This document shows, in pieces, positions 1-5,097 of a DNA stretch of 6,055 nucleotides (positions are counted from its first letter, which is position 1; each line of letters opens with the position of its first letter). Location: contig CAZQLE010000216.1 of assembly GCA_964593905.1 (NCBI GenBank), positions 1 to 6,055 of the forward strand, read 5' to 3'. Position numbers and translations under genes: made by a program. This DNA is from CAZQLE01 sp964593905 (GTDB lineage Bacteria > Chloroflexota > Anaerolineae > Anaerolineales > Anaerolineaceae). Under the pieces are notes generated by a model. That model made no database searches. It saw only the letters and a program-made list of their open reading frames with translations, and was not told the DNA's origin.

Positions 1-287
1 GCAATATGCTGCCCAGTCGTCAGCGCCGCCGCCGAGTCAAAGTCAGCGAAGCCCGTGAAATCATGTTTCAGGAAGAAATGCACCACCTCGTCGACCAGGA
101 TGAACTTCAGAAAGAAGCGCTCAGCCTGGCCCAGACCGGAATTTCCATCCCAACCGGCATCCCCGAATGGATCACCCCCTTGATTTGCGTCATTCCGGGC
201 CAGTTATTTGCGGCCAACCTGGCGCGCGTTAAAGGCTGGGATACCGAAAACCCGCGCACCATTCAAAAAGTTACCGAGACCCATTAA
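1..287 (+). CDS. SIS-domain protein, C-terminal fragment (GlmS-like sugar-phosphate isomerase/aminotransferase half)
   Basis: The frame is open to the left edge (codons begin at position 3), so this is the 3' end of a longer gene; the ATG at 6 is internal. The last ~45 residues (GIPEWITPLICVIPGQLF, then ARVKGWDTENPR, ending KVTETH) match the C-terminal signature of SIS domains of the glucosamine-6-phosphate synthase type. E. coli GlmS has the equivalent PLQLLAYH..L.KG.D.D.PRNL.KSVTVE. In that family this tail closes the sugar-phosphate isomerase site. Whether the full protein is GlmS itself, which would need an N-terminal glutaminase domain, or a stand-alone SIS deaminase/isomerase cannot be seen. 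I favour a stand-alone SIS protein because the ending is KVTETH rather than the canonical KSVTVE. The stop codon lies inside the convergent serine hydrolase gene (17-bp overlap). Confidence 0.8.
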   Translation, partial: NMLPSRQRRRRVKVSEAREIMFQEEMHHLVDQDELQKEALSLAQTGISIPTGIPEWITPLICVIPGQLFAANLARVKGWDTENPRTIQKVTETH

Positions 288-1833
288 ACGCATAACGCGG
301 CAAGGTCTTCTGAAAAACGCGTATCTTCCACATGCTTCCGGCTGTGGCCCAGAGCGCAGCCAGAACCAGGGTCAGCACAATCAATACACCGGCGTCTGGT
401 GCGAATAGAAAAACCACCCGCAAGGGATATTCCATCAGCGCCGGAATATAAATCAGCAGTGCCAGGATCACCGTCACCAGAATGATCACCGGCAGCGCCT
501 GTCGTCCAACCCAGGCCGCCGGACCGGTTGGCCGGGTTTCGGGTCGGCGGCCCCATTTCAACAAAGACAGAAAATCAACCATCACAATCACCAGGGTAAT
601 GCCCAGGGGAATCAGCAGCGGCAGCATGGTTTGAAACCAGTTTTTGCCGCCAAGATGCGGCAGCAGCCTTCGCCCGGCCACCTGATTGACCAGCCCCATC
701 GCTGCCGAATTGAACTCATGCGGTTCGACCATCGAATTGGCGTTCATCAACAGGGCAAAGCCCCAATTTTCTGCGGGGCACAACCAGATCTCGGCATGGT
801 AATTCGCCAGGTCGCCATTGTGATACACCAGACGGGTGCCGTCCTGCCGGTCTGCCACAAACCAGCCCATGCCATAGCCCAGCCCCTCGCGGATACTGGC
901 CGCCGGAGCTTGCATTTGCGCCAGCCCCGCGGCAGAAAGAATCGTCCGGTCTTTATAAACACCGTCATCCAACATGGCAAGGATGAAATTTCCCATATCG
1001 GCCGCGCTCGAAATTAGATAAGCAGCGGGTAAATCGCCGCGGTTAAATGGGAGCCGGGCCGGCACGGGCTGCTTGAACCAGAACCGTACCCCCTCAGCCA
1101 GCCCCGCCTGTTCTGCCGCAGCCTGATCGGTAAAGCTGTGCGTCATTTCCAGCGGGGCAAAGATATGCTGCTGAACATATTCTTCATAACTTTGACCGCT
1201 AACCGTCTGGATGATTAGACCAAGCAGCGTAAAATTGGCATTGGAATACTGATACGCGCCACCCGGCCCCCAGGACAGTGTTTCGCCCATAAGGGAACGC
1301 ACATGGTTTTCAAGGGCCGCAGCGCTGCCATCAAAATCGGCCATCTGTTTCTGGCCGGTCAGGGTGGAAAAACCGCTGGTCTGGGTTAACAAATGGCGGA
1401 CGGTGATTCGATCGGAGTAAAAAGGCTCGGCCGTAACAAACCAGGGCAGATAGGTTTGGATCGGCTCATCCAGATTGATTTTTCCGGCCTCCACAAGCTG
1501 CAAAACAGCCAGAGCGGTGATGGGTTTTGTCACCGAGCCAAGCAGAAAAGGCGTCTGCGGTTCAACCGCGCGCGTGCCCGAATCTGCTGTGCCATAGCCG
1601 CGGGTATAAACGATCTCTCCCTGCTCCACCAGAACAAAAGCCATACCCGGCGATTCCAGCTCGCGCCGCTGCCCCTCGATATAATCATCCAGCTCTTGAT
1701 AGCGTTCTCCGGCAAGCGGGCCGGCTGCATTCACCGCCAGTAAGGGGGTCGCCAGTAGAAGAACCAGCGATAAAAACGAGAACAAACCAGTTAAAAACAG
1801 TTTCTTGCAGGGTGCTGTCTTCGGGTTTTTCAT
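271..1833 (-). CDS. Serine hydrolase, class C beta-lactamase/PBP4* family, with three C-terminal membrane helices
   Basis: The 520-residue protein has all three motifs of penicillin-recognising serine hydrolases in order. They are S100-V-T-K103 (nucleophile and general base), Y196-S-N198, and H338-N-G340 (the KTG-equivalent triad, HxG form). The supporting family phrase HLLTQTSG lies at 147-154. Residues 11-34 form a hydrophobic signal peptide or signal anchor, so the catalytic domain (about 40-390) should lie outside the membrane. Three hydrophobic stretches follow at about 403-424, 446-467 and 481-500, making this longer than a typical ~350-400 residue member. Known relatives act on peptidoglycan-type peptides, D-amino acid peptides or esters; the substrate here cannot be told and antibiotic resistance should not be assumed. 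The ATG at 1833 is preceded by AGG six bases upstream, a weak ribosome site. The gene is convergent with the SIS gene and divergent from the exporter gene. Confidence 0.92.
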   Translation of the reverse strand: MKNPKTAPCKKLFLTGLFSFLSLVLLLATPLLAVNAAGPLAGERYQELDDYIEGQRRELESPGMAFVLVEQGEIVYTRGYGTADSGTRAVEPQTPFLLGSVTKPITALAVLQLVEAGKINLDEPIQTYLPWFVTAEPFYSDRITVRHLLTQTSGFSTLTGQKQMADFDGSAAALENHVRSLMGETLSWGPGGAYQYSNANFTLLGLIIQTVSGQSYEEYVQQHIFAPLEMTHSFTDQAAAEQAGLAEGVRFWFKQPVPARLPFNRGDLPAAYLISSAADMGNFILAMLDDGVYKDRTILSAAGLAQMQAPAASIREGLGYGMGWFVADRQDGTRLVYHNGDLANYHAEIWLCPAENWGFALLMNANSMVEPHEFNSAAMGLVNQVAGRRLLPHLGGKNWFQTMLPLLIPLGITLVIVMVDFLSLLKWGRRPETRPTGPAAWVGRQALPVIILVTVILALLIYIPALMEYPLRVVFLFAPDAGVLIVLTLVLAALWATAGSMWKIRVFQKTLPRYAFNGSR

Positions 1834-1849
1834 GTTAAACCTGCTTTGG

Positions 1850-1878
1850 TTTATACTATATCCATTAAATTATGACGA
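1850..1878 (-). promoter_or_regulatory. Candidate promoter for the serine hydrolase gene
   Basis: Read on the minus strand, TCGTCA (1873-1878, 4 of 6 to the -35 consensus) is followed after 17 bases by TATAAA (1850-1855, 5 of 6 to the -10 consensus). The start codon is only 16 bases beyond the -10 box, so the leader would be about 10 bases and would barely hold the AGG ribosome site. The match is modest, in an AT-rich gap where chance matches are common. Confidence 0.25.
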
Positions 1879-2094
1879 CTCGCTGAATCGGGGTGCTGTC
1901 TGGCATGGTTGAGCCGTGGTGATTAAATTATTTTTTCCAATATGCATAAGTATATTTGGAATTTTCTGCAGCGTATAGAAAAACCAGCAAAACGTATAAC
2001 CTGGGTTCAACAAAATTGCGATCCATGTGACGCTTCAGGCAACAGGAGCAAAACCCCTATTCTCCGTCATGGCTGCGCAGTTACCGGTACGTTT

Positions 2095-2100
2095 TATATT
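2095..2100 (+). promoter_or_regulatory. Candidate -10 box upstream of the exporter-amidohydrolase pair
   Basis: TATATT (5 of 6 to the -10 consensus) lies 22 bases before the exporter start and ahead of its GGGAGA ribosome site, which is a workable geometry. No convincing -35 box is present at the right spacing. An 8-base perfect palindrome, TACCGGTA (2082-2089), sits just upstream and could be an operator half or a coincidence. The rest of the 1834-2122 gap shows no gene or strong hairpin. Confidence 0.25.
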
Positions 2101-2110
2101 TTACCCAAGC

Positions 2111-2116
2111 GGGAGA
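2111..2116 (+). promoter_or_regulatory. Ribosome binding site deciding the exporter start
   Basis: GGGAGA lies six bases before the ATG at 2123. It supports that start over the in-frame upstream ATG at 2027, which lacks a comparable site. Confidence 0.6.
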
Positions 2117-2122
2117 AATCGA

Positions 2123-2743
2123 ATGAGTCTGTTTTTACGGGGTTTAATCTTTGGAATATCCATCGCGGCTCCGGTCGGACCGATTGGCATTCTGTGCATT
2201 CGCCGAACACTTTCAAACGGACGCTGGACCGGTTTTTTCTCCGGGCTGGGGGCCGCCACCGCCGACGGGCTATATGGCGCTGCGGCGGCTTTTGGGTTAA
2301 CTGCCGTTTCGGGTTTTCTGATCGGGCAGCAGTTCTGGCTGCGCTTGATCGGGGGTGCTTTTCTGGTGTATCTGGGGGTGCGCACCCTGCTTTCGAAAGC
2401 AGCAGACCGGGCCGCACAGACCGCAGACCGCGGGGCTGGTCTGGCCGGCGCCTATCTTTCAACCCTGCTGCTCACCCTGACCAACCCGCTCACCATTTTA
2501 TCTTTTACGGCTGTTTTTGCCGGTTTGGGTCTGGTTAACGGCGCACACTCCCCGGCCGATGCCGCCCGTCTCGCGGCGGGTGTCTTTACCGGTTCGGCCC
2601 TGTGGTGGCTAATCTTAAGCAGCGGCGTCGGGCTCTTCCGCCGTCAGATCACCGGCACCGGGCTGACCTGGGTAAACCGCATCGCCGGCGGGATCATCAT
2701 TTTCTTCGGGTTGACCGCGTTATTCAGTCTGCTTTTCGGTTGA
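2123..2743 (+). CDS. LysE/RhtB-family amino-acid exporter
   Basis: The 206-residue membrane protein has the usual family length (~205-210). The family signature stands at the N-terminus: a hydrophobic first helix leading into A16-P-V-G19-P20-I-G22, then a basic RRTL turn. The conserved helix-2 pattern GLGAATADGLYG (41-52) with D48 and the mid-protein TNPLTILSF (120-128) also fit. Six hydrophobic segments are seen at about 3-25, 36-60, 70-90, 109-133, 147-168 and 184-205. Family members are secondary transporters exporting amino acids such as lysine, arginine, threonine or homoserine; the substrate here is unknown. The start at 2123 is chosen because GGGAGA (2111-2116) is an ideal ribosome site and the signature begins directly after it. 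The in-frame ATG at 2027 would add 32 unrelated residues. The amidohydrolase follows after 1 base, so the two are almost certainly co-transcribed. Confidence 0.88.
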   Translation: MSLFLRGLIFGISIAAPVGPIGILCIRRTLSNGRWTGFFSGLGAATADGLYGAAAAFGLTAVSGFLIGQQFWLRLIGGAFLVYLGVRTLLSKAADRAAQTADRGAGLAGAYLSTLLLTLTNPLTILSFTAVFAGLGLVNGAHSPADAARLAAGVFTGSALWWLILSSGVGLFRRQITGTGLTWVNRIAGGIIIFFGLTALFSLLFG

Positions 2744-2744
2744 G

Positions 2745-3470
2745 ATGGACCCAAACCCGCTCTTTCAACTGATCGAACTCGAAGACCGCATCCAATATCG
2801 CACCCCGGCCGGACCGGATGAAAGCGAGTTTGTTTATCTGCCCGGCCGCCTGCCGGTGCTGCTTTCGGCCCCGCACGGTGCAGCACACCAGCGCCAGGAC
2901 CGATTAAAAAAGGAAGATGAATTTACCGCCGCACTGGCCTGCTGGGTGGCCGCGCAAACCGGGGCTCAGGCGCTGTATGTCCACCGCCAGACCAGCGTTG
3001 ACCACAGTTATCACCGCGACACGCTTTACAAACAGTTTCTGGCCGGGCTTGCCCGGCAGAAGAAAATCCACTTCGTGCTGGACCTGCACGGCGCATCCCG
3101 TCGGCACCCCTTTGGAATTGCCCTGGGGACCGCAAATGGCACAAGCTGCACCCCCGGGCAGCGGGCCGTCATTCTGGCTGCGTTTGCCAGACACAACTTC
3201 TCTCCCCAGGGAGAACGCTGCAATTTACTGGATATCGACCAGGCTTTTCCAGGCGGGGGTGGTGTGCAGCAAGAGACCATTACGGCCTTTTCTAGCCGTG
3301 TCCTCGGGGTTCCGGCCATCCAACTGGAAATCAACGCGCAGATGCGCATTGTCACCCGGCCCGCGCACGATGCAAAGAGCGCCAGTTCGCATTCAGAACC
3401 GGCGCTCATTCTCAGACTGCTGGATACCCTGATAGACCTGACGCTCAGCCTGGCAGACCTTTCGGGCTGA
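2745..3470 (+). CDS. N-formylglutamate amidohydrolase-like zinc enzyme
   Basis: The 241-residue soluble protein carries the motif order of the N-formylglutamate amidohydrolase (HutG-type FGase) family. These are SAPHG (41-45), an acidic cluster E57-D-E59 with following helix, VDHSYHRDTLY (85-95), FVLDLHGAS (110-118) and a late VPAIQLEIN (189-197). In the family the His and Glu/Asp of the SxPH, DLH and ExN motifs belong to the metal and catalytic site. FGase cleaves N-formyl-L-glutamate to formate and glutamate in one branch of histidine degradation, but many members outside hut operons have untested substrates. No hut gene is visible here, so HutG is not assigned. The ATG begins one base after the exporter stop (TGA-G-ATG) without a strong ribosome site, which implies translational coupling. 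Length is slightly below the usual ~250-290. The gene ends 12 bp from the convergent lipoprotein gene with no clear terminator hairpin between. Confidence 0.82.
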   Translation: MDPNPLFQLIELEDRIQYRTPAGPDESEFVYLPGRLPVLLSAPHGAAHQRQDRLKKEDEFTAALACWVAAQTGAQALYVHRQTSVDHSYHRDTLYKQFLAGLARQKKIHFVLDLHGASRRHPFGIALGTANGTSCTPGQRAVILAAFARHNFSPQGERCNLLDIDQAFPGGGGVQQETITAFSSRVLGVPAIQLEINAQMRIVTRPAHDAKSASSHSEPALILRLLDTLIDLTLSLADLSG

Positions 3471-3482
3471 AACCGTCAACGC

Positions 3483-4547
3483 TTATTTTTGCGCATCCAT
3501 ATATTCAAAATGATGGGTCAGCGTCACCGTCATAAAATTCTCCCACAGCGGAACAGTTTTATCCTGCCGGTAATCATGGGTGCTGTAGGTTTGCAGGATC
3601 ATCCGGCCGCCCAGACAGCTCGCCAACACCCCGTTATCGGTCTTGCGGTTGGGGTACAGCCCGGCAATCATCTGGGCATCGCCTTCGGTGCGCAGCATCA
3701 ACAGGTCGCCCACATCGCCAGACCAGTACAGGTTGGGAGTGGTCAACTGTCCGGTCATATTGGGGGTATAAAAAACTTCGCTCTCGTTATCCAGCCAGTA
3801 AATCGAATAGTTCAGTGATTTTTGCGGGTCATCATTGGTATACGGGTCACGCGACCAGTCTTTTTGAACCCGCACCCCACATTCACGCAGCAGAGGATTA
3901 ATCCGCCCGCCGGAGATTTCATCCAGATACCACATCTCGGCCACCAGCGCCGTTCCGTCGCTCACCTGGTCATAGATGATATCCCAAAACTCACCGCGCA
4001 CGGTGTTGCGCGCTTCAGCGGCGACCACAATCAAATCCCATTTCACCCCCGAATTGAGATTCTCCATAAACACTCCCAGCGCATCGCCCACCTCAATGAC
4101 TTTGCCGCCCTTAAAGCGCATGGTGCGCACAGCCATGCTGACCCGCGTCTCAAGATCGGGGTAGCCGCGAACATCTTCATATACCAGCACATTCGCCCCA
4201 CGGATCCGGTCGGTCATATCCACCGCCTCGGGGGTCGGCGGCTCGGCGGTGGGTTCAACCGCAATGGGCGTCCAGGTTGGCGCCGGTTCAGCGGTGGCAG
4301 GCTCGGCGGTGGGCGGGGCAATGGTTTCGATTGGCATGACCGCAGCCGCAGTCTGATCCAGGTTCAATTGAGCCCGGTCCTCAGCCAACTGGGTAGACTG
4401 GATGCCAAACGCAATTTGCGTTTCAACCTGCCCGTCAGGTTGTTTGGTTTCTTGAGAGATCAGCGTGGAAAAAGAACAGGCCAGCGCCAGCAAAGCCAGC
4501 AAACTGAATATAAAAATAACCCTGCGGTGCAGTCGTGCATTCATCAT
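3483..4547 (-). CDS. Exported, probably lipid-anchored protein of unknown function with PTAEP-rich linker
   Basis: I do not recognise the family. The 354-residue protein starts with a basic n-region (RLHRR) and a hydrophobic core at 10-23, ending in LLALAC with C24 as a likely lipidation site. The -3 residue is Ala rather than the preferred Leu, so ordinary signal peptidase cleavage is possible. Residues 40-70 are Gln/Ala-rich and possibly helical. Residues 72-109 form a disordered Pro/Thr/Glu/Ala linker with repeated PTAEP-like units. The globular domain (about 115-354) opens with GANVLVYEDVRG and later has WDLIVVAAEAR (170-180) and DGTALVAEMWYLDE (197-210). That alternating beta-alpha pattern loosely recalls class I amidotransferase/ThuA-like folds, which is inference only. 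Cysteines at 223 and 311 could pair outside the cell. Two ATGs in tandem (4547, 4544) follow the ribosome site; the second has the better spacing. Confidence 0.8.
   Translation of the reverse strand: MMNARLHRRVIFIFSLLALLALACSFSTLISQETKQPDGQVETQIAFGIQSTQLAEDRAQLNLDQTAAAVMPIETIAPPTAEPATAEPAPTWTPIAVEPTAEPPTPEAVDMTDRIRGANVLVYEDVRGYPDLETRVSMAVRTMRFKGGKVIEVGDALGVFMENLNSGVKWDLIVVAAEARNTVRGEFWDIIYDQVSDGTALVAEMWYLDEISGGRINPLLRECGVRVQKDWSRDPYTNDDPQKSLNYSIYWLDNESEVFYTPNMTGQLTTPNLYWSGDVGDLLMLRTEGDAQMIAGLYPNRKTDNGVLASCLGGRMILQTYSTHDYRQDKTVPLWENFMTVTLTHHFEYMDAQK
4224..4331 (-). repeat. Repetitive coding segment for the PTAEP linker
   Basis: This stretch encodes residues 73-108 of the lipoprotein. At the DNA level GGCTCGGCGGTGGG occurs exactly twice on the + strand (4240-4253 and 4300-4313), with a diverged relative around 4283-4298. 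Such short in-frame repeats are prone to gain and loss, so linker length may differ between strains. Confidence 0.6.
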
Positions 4548-4549
4548 TG

Positions 4550-4556
4550 CCTCCCC
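4550..4556 (-). promoter_or_regulatory. Strong ribosome binding site of the lipoprotein gene
   Basis: On the minus strand GGGGAGG ends two bases before the ATG at 4547 and five bases before the second ATG at 4544. The spacing argues that 4544 may be the main start, which would shorten the protein by one Met only. Confidence 0.6.
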
Positions 4557-4610
4557 ATAACACCAAGGTCAAATAAAACCATCATTTACAAAAGCTGAAT
4601 AGGTATTTAC

Positions 4611-4616
4611 ATTATA
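4611..4616 (-). promoter_or_regulatory. Candidate -10 box of the lipoprotein gene
   Basis: On the minus strand this is a perfect TATAAT, preceded by a run of seven T's and followed by a leader of about 57 bases that ends in the strong ribosome site. The -35 region (around 4633-4639, GAAACA/AGAAAC) is poor, so the promoter may be weak, activator-dependent or a chance match. Confidence 0.4.
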
Positions 4617-4732
4617 GAAAAAAATCTCCAAATGTTTCTTGCAGTTCTTGACAGTTTTGATATTTCGGGTCTTGCCCCGATTGAGTAACGCGCAGAGTGC
4701 GCCACGGCTCACAGTGACGGGTGCTTCCATTT

Positions 4733-4766
4733 GTGTCATGCTGTGCCAAACGAGGAAACATCCCTG
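4733..4766 (+). repeat. Left arm of an inverted dispersed-repeat unit
   Basis: The arm begins GTGTCATGCTG and ends ACATCCCTG. It resembles a widespread intergenic repeat that I recall as TGTCATTCTGAGCG...GAAGAATCCCT in many environmental bacterial genomes. The right arm (4862-4916) carries the same two ends in reverse complement. The middle of this arm is diverged (CCAAACGAGGAA). Confidence 0.5.
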
Positions 4767-4804
4767 CGTCAATCGGCACATACTGCCGTTGCCCGCAAGG
4801 GTAG

Positions 4805-4822
4805 GGTGCGCCAAGGCGCACC
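4805..4822. repeat. Compact palindrome GGTGCGCC-AA-GGCGCACC
   Basis: Two perfect 8-base arms are separated by AA and preceded by GTAG, giving the GTAGGGTGCGCC...GGCGCACC form of a REP-like short palindrome that I recall from intergenic regions of many bacteria. It lies between the two inverted arms of the larger repeat unit. No poly-T tract follows directly, so it is not a standard terminator. Confidence 0.6.
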
Positions 4823-4861
4823 GGCTTTTGCTGCAAGACCCTCGCCGTAGCCTGCACAGGT

Positions 4862-4916
4862 AGGGATTCTTCGCACGGTGTGCCGAAAGAACACGGCACA
4901 CCGACTCAGAATGACA
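4862..4916 (-). repeat. Right arm of the inverted dispersed-repeat unit, containing a hairpin
   Basis: Read on the minus strand it begins TGTCATTCTGAG (4916-4905) and ends GCGAAGAATCCCTA (4874-4861), matching the ends of the left arm in opposite orientation. Between those two parts sits a perfect hairpin (4876-4903). In the recalled consensus the corresponding middle is only a few bases, so this copy appears to be expanded. Confidence 0.5.
4876..4903. repeat. Perfect 10-bp hairpin inside the right repeat arm
   Basis: CGGTGTGCCG (4876-4885) and CGGCACACCG (4894-4903) are exact reverse complements around an 8-base loop, AAAGAACA. The nearest T-run on the + strand starts at 4922, about 18 bases further, too far for an intrinsic terminator. 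Confidence 0.65.
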
Positions 4917-4930
4917 TGGTCTTTTTTTAC

Positions 4931-4951
4931 GTGTCATGCTGAGCGAACGAC
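4931..4951 (+). repeat. Partial third copy of the repeat end
   Basis: GTGTCATGCTGAGCGAACGAC repeats the first 11 bases of the left arm exactly (4733-4743 against 4931-4941) and stays similar for the next ten. It also pairs with 4905-4916 (CTCAGAATGACA against TGTCATGCTGAG, 11 of 12) across a 15-base spacer that includes seven T's. Confidence 0.5.
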
Positions 4952-5059
4952 GCCCAATCATATACAAACCGCTTCAATACGGATAAGATTGATACAACGT
5001 TATATTGTTAAGGTGAGATGCCCTGTCACACACCCTGGGGCAACCGTTAACAGAATCTC

Positions 5060-5087
5060 TTGATATTTCATCAGGTTGGTATAAAAT
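5060..5087 (+). promoter_or_regulatory. Candidate promoter of the Memo gene, possibly giving a nearly leaderless mRNA
   Basis: TTGATA (5060-5065, 5 of 6) is followed after 16 bases by TAAAAT (5082-5087, 5 of 6); TATAAA at 5080-5085 overlaps it as an alternative -10 box. A start site 6-8 bases downstream would fall only about 3-5 bases before the ATG at 5098. The bases before the ATG hold no Shine-Dalgarno sequence, which is consistent with leaderless initiation. Confidence 0.45.
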
Positions 5088-5097
5088 TAATTAAATT

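Larger units (their letters stand above)
4548..5097. other. 550-bp intergenic region with promoters and palindromic repeats, no gene
   Basis: The region separates the divergent lipoprotein (-) and Memo (+) genes. From left to right it holds the lipoprotein leader and -10 box (to about 4616), a less structured stretch (4617-4732), the repeat block (4733-4951), and an AT-rich promoter-proximal part (4952-5097). In the less structured stretch an imperfect GTGCGCC/GGCTCAC hairpin at 4697-4712 is a degenerate echo of the hairpin at 4805. The open frames crossing the region are rich in Arg, Cys and His from the repeats, have no family signature and run over the likely promoter, so I do not call a gene. 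Confidence 0.7.

Noticed and set aside
1810..1901. GGGTGCTGTCT direct repeat (1810-1820 and 1891-1901)
   Set aside because: A few 11-base exact repeats are expected by chance in a window of this size, and one copy lies inside the serine hydrolase coding sequence.
2027..2122. In-frame upstream start extending the exporter by 32 residues
   Set aside because: The added residues match nothing in the family, the TM1 signature starts right after the ATG at 2123, and that ATG has the GGGAGA ribosome site.
1942..2538. 198-codon open frame on + overlapping the exporter in another frame
   Set aside because: It crosses the exporter's ribosome site and coding region, its product is Arg/Gly-rich without a known motif, and the exporter frame is clearly the real one.
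3822..4598. 258-codon open frame on + opposite the lipoprotein gene
   Set aside because: It is antisense to a gene with a signal peptide, a strong ribosome site and a normal domain layout. The product is His/Arg/Gly-rich low-complexity sequence from reading the PTAEP linker backwards.
4648..4653. Perfect TTGACA -35 box on +
   Set aside because: No acceptable -10 hexamer occurs 16-18 bases downstream and no gene follows on + for over 400 bases.
4876..4928. Hairpin followed by a T-run as an intrinsic terminator
   Set aside because: The T-run begins 18 bases after the stem and no + strand gene ends upstream. On the minus strand no gene ends there either.
4569..4967. 132-codon open frame on the minus strand across the intergenic repeats (and a shorter one in another frame)
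   Set aside because: It runs through the palindromes and the likely lipoprotein promoter, has an Arg/Cys/His-rich repeat-derived composition and no family signature. Frames of this kind arise from GC-rich palindromes.
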